From contig NZ_JAJVCN010000001.1 of NCBI RefSeq assembly GCF_021390435.2, positions 1,364,001 through 1,428,000 of the forward strand: DNA of 64,000 nt, read 5' to 3'. How positions within the stretch are numbered: position 1 is the first letter of the stretch; each line of letters starts with the position of its first letter. Under the pieces are notes generated by a model, which did no database searches, was not told the origin of the DNA, and worked only from the letters and a program-made list of their open reading frames with translations. Both the position numbers and the translations under genes were made by a program. The DNA comes from Kibdelosporangium philippinense (GTDB lineage Bacteria > Actinomycetota > Actinomycetes > Mycobacteriales > Pseudonocardiaceae). Positions 8,223-15,901 of this stretch are shown here, one piece after another.

Positions 8223-9793
8223 CAATGCCGCTTAGTTAAGCGGGTGGTGAGTGGTGCGGAGACATGAAATATTTCTGTCTCCTGTGGATCGATGACGTGT
8301 ACGGCTTCGGAGAAAACCCCTTGTAGCGCATGGAAATAGTGGCGTATACGTTGCTCATGTGACCGTGCCCGCCACACCATCCCGGCGCTTCACCGACGGG
8401 ATCAGTATCGGTGTTCTCACACGTTTGTTGGATCGTGATCTGGTGGACGAGGTGCTGGCCGACACGGGTCGACGGGAGAAGCGAACACGGTTGCTGCCAG
8501 CCAGGGTGGTTGTCTATTGGGTGTTGGCGCTATGCCTGTTCTTCGAAGACAGTTATGAAGAGGTGATGCGCAAGCTGGTCAACGGTCTGCGGTTTCTGGG
8601 TACCTGGCGGGATGACTGGCATGTGCCGACCACGAGTGCGCTTTCCCAAGCACGCCAACGGCTGGGTGCGGAACCGTTGCAGGTCTTGTTCGAGCGGGTC
8701 GCGGTGCCGATGGCTCGGCCAGGCACGAAGGGAGCCTGGTTTCACGGGTGGCGGGTGATGGCCGTGGATGGGCTGGTGCTGGACGTGCCGGATACTGATG
8801 ACAACGTCGCGGTGTTCGGTAAGAAATCGCATGGTGGTGGGGAAAGCCCGTTCCCGCAGGTGCGCGTCGTCGGCTTGGGCGAGTGCGGCACCCATGCGAT
8901 CGTGGCCGCGGCGATCGACTCGTGGCGGGTCTATGAGCGCGAGTTGCTGACGCGCATTCTGGATGATCTCGAGCCGGGCATGCTAGTGGTGGCTGATCGT
9001 GGTTTCTTTGGCTATGAGTTGTGGAAACAGGCGACCGAGACCGGTGCTGATTTGTTGTGGCGGTTGAAGAATAGCGTTGAGGTGCCGGTGCTGGAGTGGT
9101 TGCCGGATGGCTCGTTCCGCTCGGAGTTGTTGCCCAGACAGGTCAAGGTGGATCTCAAGCGTGGCAAGCAACGCACCGTGCGTCCAGAGATGCGGCTGCC
9201 AATCCGCGTGGTGGAGTACATGGTGACCAACCGTGGTGATCAGCCCGAGACGATCCGGTTGATCACCACGATCATGGATCACGAGTTGGCGGCCGCGGCG
9301 GAGCTAGCGGCGTTGTATCGGCAGCGATGGGAGTTCGAGTTGACACTGGACGAGGTCGAAACCCATCAGATATCCCATAGCAGGGTGCTACGGTCGAAAT
9401 CGGCCGATCTAGTCCGGCAAGAAATCTGGGCTCTGCTGCTGACACATTACGCGGTGCGGGATCTGATGCATGAGGCCGCAGATGACGCCGGACCTGATGA
9501 TGGGCTGGATGTCGACGAGCTGTCGTTCGTTCGCAGCCTCAACGCTGTCCGCCGCCAGGTTACCAACCAGGCGGGTTTTTCCCCTCATCGCCTGAAGAGG
9601 GCGATCATCGAGACGTGTGAAGAGATCAGACAACGCCGCACCCGTGGACGTCGACATCGCTCGTATCCCCGAGTGGTGAAACGAAGTCAGGTCGGTGACA
9701 AGCTCATCAAACGCCCCAACCACATCGGCGCACGTTACGACAAACCGGCTGAGCTGCACGTCTTCAGCAAGATCGCTTAACTAAGCGGCATTG
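8223..9793 (+). mobile_element. IS4-family insertion sequence (1571 bp), complete
   Basis: A perfect 20-bp terminal inverted repeat, CAATGCCGCTTAGTTAAGCG, is found at 8223 and, as its complement, ending at 9793. A 10-bp direct repeat GGCTCGACGC flanks the element (8213-8222 and 9794-9803), a duplication length normal for IS4-family elements. One intact transposase gene is inside. The perfect repeats and clean duplication suggest a recent insertion. Confidence 0.92.
8359..9780 (+). CDS. IS4-family transposase
   Basis: A protein of 473 residues from GTG 8359. It has an IS4 N-terminal domain (about residues 15-110, with LLPARVVVYWVLALCLF) and a DDE core: MAVDGLVLDVPDT (first Asp, around 136), LVVADRGFFGYELW (second Asp, around 214), and YRQRWEFELTLDEVETHQ carrying the Glu of the YREK-like motif (around 316). 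The stop codon lies within the right terminal repeat, as often seen in compact IS elements. It appears intact. Confidence 0.9.
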   Translation: MTVPATPSRRFTDGISIGVLTRLLDRDLVDEVLADTGRREKRTRLLPARVVVYWVLALCLFFEDSYEEVMRKLVNGLRFLGTWRDDWHVPTTSALSQARQRLGAEPLQVLFERVAVPMARPGTKGAWFHGWRVMAVDGLVLDVPDTDDNVAVFGKKSHGGGESPFPQVRVVGLGECGTHAIVAAAIDSWRVYERELLTRILDDLEPGMLVVADRGFFGYELWKQATETGADLLWRLKNSVEVPVLEWLPDGSFRSELLPRQVKVDLKRGKQRTVRPEMRLPIRVVEYMVTNRGDQPETIRLITTIMDHELAAAAELAALYRQRWEFELTLDEVETHQISHSRVLRSKSADLVRQEIWALLLTHYAVRDLMHEAADDAGPDDGLDVDELSFVRSLNAVRRQVTNQAGFSPHRLKRAIIETCEEIRQRRTRGRRHRSYPRVVKRSQVGDKLIKRPNHIGARYDKPAELHVFSKIA

Positions 9794-9959
9794 GGCTCGA
9801 CGCATGAAAGTGTCCAGCTCGGATGTCTCACGGTTCGAGACAGGCAAGAGGAAACAACCGTCCATGTTGTTCATTGCCAAGTACGCCTGGGCGCTTGATG
9901 CGTCACTTGACGAACTGTTCAGCCCCAAGTCCTTTGCAGACGAACCGAAGTAGGCCGTG

Positions 9960-10211
9960 ATGGATGTCCGACTCGTTGACGCACTGGCGCGAGAGATCGC
10001 AGACCTGAAGGCAAACACGCCGGATCAAGAGGCGACAGTTGCGCAATGGGTGGCCTGGTTTTTGAGGCAGGCCAACATTCTCGACGAGATCGCGAGGATT
10101 GATCCCGATCAACGGGACTCCGCGCGTAGGCAAGCCCAAGAGGCGCGGGACAACGCTCGTGCCGTCGCAAGCCCGGAGAGGAGAGGAGGTGTTGAAGGTG
10201 GTGCACGATGA
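9960..10211 (+). CDS. Small helical AICE protein, paralogue of the one at 7648
   Basis: A protein of 83 residues from ATG 9960 (GTG 9957 is also possible), 6 bp after the stop of the broken XRE gene. It is helical and rich in charged residues. The segment WFLRQANILDEIARIDPDQR mirrors the 7648 gene product. It has no known domain. Its 3' end overlaps the start of the next gene, indicating one operon running from the small genes into the transfer gene. Confidence 0.6.
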   Translation: MDVRLVDALAREIADLKANTPDQEATVAQWVAWFLRQANILDEIARIDPDQRDSARRQAQEARDNARAVASPERRGGVEGGAR

Positions 10212-10500
10212 CGCGGACCCTCTGACGGAGGCGCTGAACGGGGATATCGTCCGCCGGTTGCGGGATACCGCAAACGCCAAGATGGCAAGCGGTGAGGCCG
10301 CACTAGCCAAGGATCCCGACGAGTCGATTTCGCTGTTCTCGTGGGGTTTCTACCTCGCGGGGAAGGCGGACGAGATCGAATGGTTGACCTCGAAGTACAT
10401 CGCTCTCGGATTCGAAGCGGACCAGTGGGCACGCATCGCGCAGACGTCACGTGCCTACGTTGAGCAGATTGTCAGGCGAGAAGACATAGATCCAAAGTAG
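10198..10500 (+). CDS. Small AICE protein of unknown function
   Basis: About 100 residues, starting at one of the GTG codons at 10189, 10198 or 10201. I chose 10198 because the GAGGAGG at 10183-10189 is then correctly spaced. Visible features are a helical N-terminus (LTEALNGDIVRRLRDTANAK) and a Trp-containing middle (SLFSWGFYLAGKADEIEWL). There is no signal peptide. It overlaps the preceding gene and is followed by about 140 bp containing a strong hairpin. Confidence 0.55.
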   Translation: MVHDDADPLTEALNGDIVRRLRDTANAKMASGEAALAKDPDESISLFSWGFYLAGKADEIEWLTSKYIALGFEADQWARIAQTSRAYVEQIVRREDIDPK

Positions 10501-10569
10501 ACACATAGAAAAACGCGTGATGGGACATGCGGCGATGACGCACGCCCTGTTGCGCCCCGATGGAAATAA

Positions 10570-10619
10570 GGCACAGAAGCGGAAGCCAAGGCTACCAAAC
10601 CGCAGTCCGCTTCTGTGCC
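10570..10619. repeat. Long-stem hairpin upstream of the transfer genes
   Basis: GGCACAGAAGCGGA (10570-10583) pairs perfectly with TCCGCTTCTGTGCC (10606-10619), with a 22-base loop. There is no T run after it. It separates the small-gene operon from the zinc-ribbon/TraB operon and could be an attenuator, a processing site or a transfer/replication signal. Confidence 0.6.
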
Positions 10620-10641
10620 ATCCACCCACTCGGAGTGAACA

Positions 10642-10830
10642 ATGGAAAGCGTATCGCCTACGCCTGGTGCACCTGCAAGTGGTGTCACCCAAACGCGCTG
10701 TAGCGCATGCAAGAGGTTCGCCCGGTTGCTGCCGGGGGATACCGAGTGTGCAGGATGCTCGGGCCTGCTGGCCTTGGATTTCGCTGACATCAAGACCTCG
10801 ACCGATACGACCGTTCGGGGTGGTTACTGA
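10642..10830 (+). CDS. Small zinc-ribbon-like AICE protein
   Basis: A protein of 62 residues with two CxxC pairs (RCSACKR around residue 19 and TECAGCS around 35), the signature of a small zinc ribbon. The ATG at 10642 follows the hairpin region. The stop overlaps the start of the DNA-translocase gene by one base, so the two should be co-translated. Small zinc-finger proteins are often encoded next to AICE transfer genes; the exact role is unknown. Confidence 0.6.
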   Translation: MESVSPTPGAPASGVTQTRCSACKRFARLLPGDTECAGCSGLLALDFADIKTSTDTTVRGGY

Positions 10831-12341
10831 TGAAGGCGCAGAACGGTTCGCGTTGGGTCGACCCGGCGCCGTTGGAAGTTGCCCGGCCTCGGTTGCCTTG
10901 GTGGACCATGCTGCCGGGCCTGGTCAAGCTCGTGATCTCGCCTGTGGTGCTGGCGTGGCTGCTGGTCTGGCTTGTCGGCAAGCTCGCCCGGCTGCTCTGG
11001 TATTACCCCATCACGGCCTTGCTGATCATCGCCACGTTGTGGTTGGACTGTTGGGCTGGCCACTACTGGGCTGGTGCTGTCGCTTCGGTGGTGCTCGTGG
11101 GCCTGGGCGTGTGGTGGTGGCGATGGATCGACACCTACCAAAGGCGGCTGCGGTGGCTCCGTTCAGAGGTGCGGCGGGTCACGGTCTACGCCTGGGATTG
11201 GCGCACGGTCATGCGCTTGTCGAACCTGACCGGGACCGCGAAAGGGCGCGAGTACCGGCCAAAGCTCAAACGCGTACGGGCTGAGGGCTGGCGGGACAAG
11301 GTCCGGGTTCGGATGGTCAAGGGCCAGGCTCCGGAGCAATGGAGCGAACGTGCCTCTGGTCTGGCGCACTCATTTCATGCGAAGTCATGCCGGGTACGGG
11401 TGATCAGTCCTGGAAAGATCGAGCTTGACTTGATCCACTCTGACCCGTTGGTCAGTGTCCTGCCGCTTCCGGCGATGGTCGCCGATGAGTCCTCGGTGGA
11501 CCTCAAGCGGATCACGATTGGACGCACTGAAACGGGCAAGCCGTGGCGGATTCGCCTGCTAGGTAATCAGATTCTCGTCGTCGGCGTTCAGGGTGCTGGT
11601 AAAGGCTCGGTGCTTTGGTCGGTTGTCTGGGCGCTCGCTCCGATGATCAAAGCGGGCAAGGTCCGGCTGTATGGGATCGACCCCAAGGGCGGTATGGAGC
11701 TTGGGCAGTGTCCGGACATCTTCCACAAGGTCGTCTTCGACAACGGCCCTGACGCCGTAGAACTCCTGGAAGAAATCGCGAACGAAGTTCGTGCGCGTGC
11801 GGGCCAGTATCGAGGCCTTCGGCGGTTCTGGACGCGGGAGAGTGGACAGCCATTCACGCTTCTGATCATCGACGAATTGGCCGATGTGATCGCCTACCAG
11901 ACAGACAAGAAGCTCAAGGAGCGCGCGCAAGGGGCAATCCAAACGATCACGTCGCAGGGCAGGGCTCCCGGTTTCGCGACGCTGGCCCTGGTCCAGGATC
12001 CTCGCAAAGAGATCGTGCCGTTCCGCAACCTGTTCACTACTCGTATCGCGATGCGGTTGGACGAGGCGACGCAGGTGGACATGGTCCTCGGTGATGGCGT
12101 CCGGGAACGCGGCGCAGATGCACACGAGATTTCCGAACTGACTCCCGGTGTGGCATGGGCCAAAGAGGACGGTAAGAAAGAACCGTTGCGCGGTAGGGCT
12201 TTCTATGCATCCGATGACAACCTGTGGGACCTTCGCGCGTACGTCAACGGCTGGACCTTTGAAGTGCTGCCCTTCCCAGGATCGGCCGACAAAGGGGGGC
12301 GGCGGCATGATCATTTCGCGTGTACTCGTAGCGGTGGCTGA
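10830..12341 (+). CDS. FtsK/SpoIIIE-type DNA translocase (TraB/TraSA-like conjugation protein)
   Basis: Membrane-anchored DNA pump that moves double-stranded element DNA between mycelia. The N-terminal third has hydrophobic segments (VVLAWLLVWLVGKLARLLWY, ITALLIIATLWL, AVASVVLVGLGVWWW; residues about 25-100). The motor domain has Walker A GVQGAGKGS (around 252), Walker B LLIIDELADV (around 346), and ITSQGRAPGF typical of FtsK-like proteins. The length of 503 residues fits AICE TraB proteins. One such protein is enough for actinomycete conjugation. It overlaps the next gene by 35 bp. Confidence 0.88.
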   Translation: MKAQNGSRWVDPAPLEVARPRLPWWTMLPGLVKLVISPVVLAWLLVWLVGKLARLLWYYPITALLIIATLWLDCWAGHYWAGAVASVVLVGLGVWWWRWIDTYQRRLRWLRSEVRRVTVYAWDWRTVMRLSNLTGTAKGREYRPKLKRVRAEGWRDKVRVRMVKGQAPEQWSERASGLAHSFHAKSCRVRVISPGKIELDLIHSDPLVSVLPLPAMVADESSVDLKRITIGRTETGKPWRIRLLGNQILVVGVQGAGKGSVLWSVVWALAPMIKAGKVRLYGIDPKGGMELGQCPDIFHKVVFDNGPDAVELLEEIANEVRARAGQYRGLRRFWTRESGQPFTLLIIDELADVIAYQTDKKLKERAQGAIQTITSQGRAPGFATLALVQDPRKEIVPFRNLFTTRIAMRLDEATQVDMVLGDGVRERGADAHEISELTPGVAWAKEDGKKEPLRGRAFYASDDNLWDLRAYVNGWTFEVLPFPGSADKGGRRHDHFACTRSGG

Positions 12342-12699
12342 ACACCTTGACGGCTTCGATCTAGCTGACCCGGTGATGATCACGGCTGCTCCATGCACGG
12401 CCGGTCCAATGGCGACAGTGCAACTGTCGGGAGAATCGTTGTGTGGCTTGGCCGCTGAGATTCTGGCGTGGGCAGACACACTGGACAACGTGACCGCGTC
12501 TGCATGGCGGCCGTCGATTCCCGACGCTGACCAGCAGGTTTTCCTAGAGCTCCGCGGGAGGCTCACCGACGACACACCGGTGAAGGTCTTCGGTGGCGTC
12601 TTCGATGGTCCCGGCATGCCGTTGACCCCTGGTGACCGCGTCGGCTTGTCCTGGGGCCTGCTGCGGGAGTGGGCAACACCAACGGTGGTGGTCGCATGA
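12307..12699 (+). CDS. AICE hypothetical protein between traB and rep
   Basis: A protein of 130 residues from ATG 12307 (MIISRVLVAVAEHLDGFDLA) that overlaps the translocase gene upstream and, by ATGA, the replication gene downstream. No known motif. The composition (Ala, Val, Asp, few Lys) suggests a small soluble alpha/beta protein. The tight overlaps on both sides make it very likely a real, co-translated gene. Confidence 0.6.
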   Translation: MIISRVLVAVAEHLDGFDLADPVMITAAPCTAGPMATVQLSGESLCGLAAEILAWADTLDNVTASAWRPSIPDADQQVFLELRGRLTDDTPVKVFGGVFDGPGMPLTPGDRVGLSWGLLREWATPTVVVA

Positions 12700-14357
12700 A
12701 CACCACTCCATGGGTCCCTACTCCGGTGCCGAGTGCGACGGCGGACGTCGGCAACCAAACACGGGCCGAACGGATGCGCGTCCCCCTGGCGGCCGACGTC
12801 GTGAGGGCCACGGCAGAACAACACGGCGTGTGCATCCGACCGTTCACGATGGAAGTGGGCGACCCGGATACGGGAGAGCTGCGATATGTGGCTGTCCCGT
12901 GCGGGTCAACGATCGAATCGGTGTGCGGTCCCTGCGCGAAGAAAGCGCGGGCGCTGCGCATCACTCAGTGCCGTGAAGGATGGCACCGGGTCGACGAACC
13001 GGACTTCACGCCGGAACCGCCAACGGAAGATCAGACGGCGCTGCTGACCCTTCGGGCGGATTTGTTCGCGGCCTATCAGCAAGCCGTGGGCCTCGGAGAG
13101 TTGGACGAGGCGGAGGAGCTGCGGGAGGAGATCACCAAGACCGACGACGAACTTCGGCAACTGGGCATGCGGGGCAAGTTGCCCTCTCCGGACGCGCCCG
13201 CCAAGCAGGCTGTGAAGCGATCGACCAAGCGACGTCAGGATGCTCCGGACCTGCCTCGGCGCAAGGTCTCCAAGGCCACCGTGGGCCGTGAGTACGCGGG
13301 TAAGTACCGGCCGTCCATGTTCGTCACGCTCACCCTTGACAGCTACGGGCGTGTGCACGATGACGGGACACCGGTCAACCCGAACACGTATGACTACCGG
13401 CGGGCGGCACGGGACGCTGTGCACTTCTCGTCGCTTGTGGACCGGTGGTGGCAGAACCTACGGCGAGTTGTCGGCTGGGATGTTCAGTACTTCGCCACTG
13501 TGGAGCCACAGAAGCGCGCAACGCCACACCTGCACACGGCGCTGCGCGGCTCGATCTCGCATGACGTGCTGAGGCTCGTCACGGCGGCCACGTACCACCA
13601 AGTGTGGTGGCCGAACCATGACGAACGGGTCTACATTGACGGTAACCCGTTGCCAGTATGGGACGCTCGGGAAAAGGCCTTTGTGGACCCCGCTACTCAT
13701 GCCGCCCTGACGGCGTGGGATGACGCGGTAGCTGCGGTGGATGAACCGGCACACGTTGCCCGGTTCGGTGCCCAAGTACACTCCAAGGGCATCCTCGGTG
13801 GGTCCGAAGAGGCCGGACGTCACATCGGCTATCTCACCAAGTACCTGACCAAGTCCACGGGTGAGGTCGTAGAGGCGACGAACGACCGTCAAGCGGCACA
13901 CCATGAGCGGCTTCACGCAGAGCTCGCGCTCACTCCGTGCTCGACGAAATGCGCGGTCTGGCTCCTGTACGGCGTCAACCCACAAGGTGCGCACAGCCGG
14001 ATGACTCCGGGGCACTGCAAGGGAAAGGCGCACCGTCGGACCACCCTCGGCCTGCCCGGTCGCAGGGTGCTGGTGTCCCGCAAGTGGTCCGGCAAGACCC
14101 TTGCAGACCACAAGGAAGACCGCAAAGCGTTCATCGCCGAGACATTGGCGGCGGTGGGCATCGTCAAGCCGGTCACGGACACATCGCGCCTCATCTGGCG
14201 CAAAGTCGACCCTGGCGACCAGTACGCCCCTCCCCGGGCGCACTTGCTCATGCACGCCATAGCCGAACGCATCCGATGGCGAGCGGAGTACGACACGGCC
14301 CTACTGGCCGCTGCCGGACCTCCACCTGATCTTTCGGCAACTCAGAACGCGGCTTGA
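12696..14357 (+). CDS. RepSA-like HUH replication initiator
   Basis: Rolling-circle replication initiator of the AICE RepSA type, about 553 residues. The HUH metal-binding motif is in VEPQKRATPHLHTALRG (H-L-H, around residue 275), preceded by MFVTLTLDSYG (motif 1, around 208). A YLTKYL segment (around 385) supplies the YxxxY tyrosine pair for nicking. The N-terminal half has a Cys cluster (CGPCAKKARALRITQC). The start ATG 12696 overlaps the preceding stop (ATGA). Such elements replicate autonomously after excision. The gene looks intact. Confidence 0.85.
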   Translation: MNTTPWVPTPVPSATADVGNQTRAERMRVPLAADVVRATAEQHGVCIRPFTMEVGDPDTGELRYVAVPCGSTIESVCGPCAKKARALRITQCREGWHRVDEPDFTPEPPTEDQTALLTLRADLFAAYQQAVGLGELDEAEELREEITKTDDELRQLGMRGKLPSPDAPAKQAVKRSTKRRQDAPDLPRRKVSKATVGREYAGKYRPSMFVTLTLDSYGRVHDDGTPVNPNTYDYRRAARDAVHFSSLVDRWWQNLRRVVGWDVQYFATVEPQKRATPHLHTALRGSISHDVLRLVTAATYHQVWWPNHDERVYIDGNPLPVWDAREKAFVDPATHAALTAWDDAVAAVDEPAHVARFGAQVHSKGILGGSEEAGRHIGYLTKYLTKSTGEVVEATNDRQAAHHERLHAELALTPCSTKCAVWLLYGVNPQGAHSRMTPGHCKGKAHRRTTLGLPGRRVLVSRKWSGKTLADHKEDRKAFIAETLAAVGIVKPVTDTSRLIWRKVDPGDQYAPPRAHLLMHAIAERIRWRAEYDTALLAAAGPPPDLSATQNAA

Positions 14358-14378
14358 CGCTCGGGGAGGGGCGGAGAG

Positions 14379-14585
14379 ATGACAGCAGACATCGGCGGAA
14401 TTGATCCTCTGTGGACAACTGATGACGTAGCGCAGTACTTAAAGATCAAGGTCAAGACTCTGCGTAACTGGCGGTCGCAAGACTACGGACCACCGTGCAA
14501 GCGAATCGGCAAACACGTCCGGTACGACCCAGACACAGTCAGGGAGTGGTTCGACCAGCTTGGTGACTACCCGGATGCGGCCTGA
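14379..14585 (+). CDS. xis: Excisionase (MerR-like helix-turn-helix)
   Basis: A protein of 68 residues with a winged-helix excisionase pattern: LWTTDDVAQYLKIKVKTLRN then GPPCKRIGKHVRYDPDTVREW. It lies 21 bp after rep and 47 bp before int, the standard rep-xis-int order of AICEs. It would bind att DNA and bias the integrase towards excision. Confidence 0.85.
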   Translation: MTADIGGIDPLWTTDDVAQYLKIKVKTLRNWRSQDYGPPCKRIGKHVRYDPDTVREWFDQLGDYPDAA

Positions 14586-14632
14586 CTTGACGGCGTTTCT
14601 TTCGGCAACTTGAGAATGAGAGGAGATGACAG

Positions 14633-15898
14633 GTGGCGCACATTGAGGACATGTGGTTCAAGGAAGTCTCCGATCCCAACCGGCCTAACAAGACTATGAG
14701 GATCAAGAAGGATAAGCATGGCAAGGGCATGCGATACAAGGTCCGATGGGAGGTGAAGGGCGAGACTGGCGAGCGTACGAAGTCGTTCCCTGACGGGAGG
14801 CTGGAAAGCGCCAAGAAGTTCAAAACCAAGATCGAAGACTCGATCTACGACAACAGCTATCAAGATCCAGACAAAGGAAACATCAACTTTCACAAGTACA
14901 CCGAATCGATCCTCAATGGACGCTCGCAAGACGAGAGTACCCAGCACACACTTCGCACCCAGTTGCGCTGCCAGGTGTACCCGTTCTTCACGGGCGCCGT
15001 TGGCGGCATCAACACGAGTACGATCCGGGACTGGTTGGCATGGATGACCGATCGCGGCCTATCGGACTCGTATCAACGTATTCTGTTTGATCATGTGTCC
15101 TCGATACTTACAGCCGCCGTGGTTGAAGGCATGTTGAAAAGCAATCCGTGCAAAGACCCGTCCATTACGGGTCCTCAACCGGCACGGACGGATTTGGTTG
15201 TCTGGCCAGAGAGTAAGTTGCACCGGATTGAACTTGCACTACCGGAACGACACAAGATCGTTGTGCCGCTCGGCTCCGGCCTCGGGCTGCGTGGTGGCGA
15301 GATTTTCGCTTTCTCCCGGGAGGACATCGATCGGCGAGAGATGGTCTACCACTGCCGCCGACAGATGGTCACTACTGGCGAGGGCATACGTAAGTTCAAG
15401 CTTCCGAAGATGCACAAAACCCGCCGAGTTCCGATCGGCCGTGGACTGCTACAGGTCATTGATGATTACGCCGACCAGTTCCCGGAAGTGGAGATGACTC
15501 TGCCCTGGGGCGAACGTGACAAGCGCGAGTACGACACCGTGAAGGTCTTGATGACCAACAAGCACGGTGACCTGTACACGCGACAAGCGTTCAACAACGT
15601 GGTGTGGAAAAAGGCGTTTGCGGATGCAGGGCTGGCGTATATCACGCACGATGGAAACGGCATGCACGCGATGCGACACCTGTTCGCCTGCCGCATGCTG
15701 CAAGGCGGCACAACGATCAAGGACGTCGCAAGTATGCTTGGACACGCTGATGAGGCGTTCACGCTCAAGGTCTACATCCACTTGGGCGCTGATCGACATG
15801 ACCGCGCACGGTCCATTATGGACACAGTGTTCGTTCCCAGGCCGACTGATGGAAAGGAAGCGACCGTGACCCAACTTTCATCAGGCAAGGCAGGCTAG
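14633..15898 (+). CDS. int: Tyrosine recombinase integrase of the AICE
   Basis: Site-specific integrase of 421 residues starting at GTG 14633, 7 bp after GAGGAG. It has an N-terminal arm-binding region, a core-binding domain (about 75-185) and a catalytic domain with GLRGGE (Arg), HAMRH (His-x-x-Arg), MLGHAD and the nucleophile Tyr in LKVYIHLG (around residue 378). The base composition is less GC-rich than the flanking chromosome, in keeping with transferred DNA. The reading frame beyond the TAG stop stays open into the truncated alpha-galactosidase. Confidence 0.9.
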   Translation: MAHIEDMWFKEVSDPNRPNKTMRIKKDKHGKGMRYKVRWEVKGETGERTKSFPDGRLESAKKFKTKIEDSIYDNSYQDPDKGNINFHKYTESILNGRSQDESTQHTLRTQLRCQVYPFFTGAVGGINTSTIRDWLAWMTDRGLSDSYQRILFDHVSSILTAAVVEGMLKSNPCKDPSITGPQPARTDLVVWPESKLHRIELALPERHKIVVPLGSGLGLRGGEIFAFSREDIDRREMVYHCRRQMVTTGEGIRKFKLPKMHKTRRVPIGRGLLQVIDDYADQFPEVEMTLPWGERDKREYDTVKVLMTNKHGDLYTRQAFNNVVWKKAFADAGLAYITHDGNGMHAMRHLFACRMLQGGTTIKDVASMLGHADEAFTLKVYIHLGADRHDRARSIMDTVFVPRPTDGKEATVTQLSSGKAG

Positions 15899-15901
15899 GC
15901 C

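Larger units (their letters stand above)
8169..9953 (+). pseudogene. XRE-family regulator split by an IS4-family element
   Basis: The 5' part (from ATG 8169, MRVRRVRDEVSSQVLARR) and the 3' part (9804-9953, MKVSSSDVSRFETGKRKQPS through SLDELFSPKSFADEPK, stop 9951-9953) join in frame once the IS4 element and one 10-bp target copy are removed. The join restores a clean XRE helix-turn-helix: SSQVLARRMKVSSSDVSRFE aligns with the family pattern LTQxELAxRLGVSxSxISRxE. The repaired protein would be about 67 residues. The frame is open further upstream to GTG 8070, so an earlier start is possible. Its loss may alter control of the element. Confidence 0.8.
5919..15898. mobile_element. pSAM2-like actinomycete integrative and conjugative element (AICE)
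   Basis: KorSA-like repressor, triple operator, Pra-like activator, small operon genes, zinc-ribbon protein, TraB-like translocase, HUH replication initiator, Xis and Int occur together in the standard AICE order. The right end should lie just after int, between 15899 and about 15990, where the alpha-galactosidase homology begins. The left end is not fixed; it could be near 5871 or further left. I see no tRNA gene or 3' tRNA fragment near int and no obvious att direct repeat. An IS4 element is inserted in the XRE gene. Confidence 0.85.

Noticed and set aside
11559..12824. A 421-residue minus-strand frame opposite the DNA translocase
   Set aside because: It spans two overlapping plus-strand genes with clear motifs and has no domain of its own.
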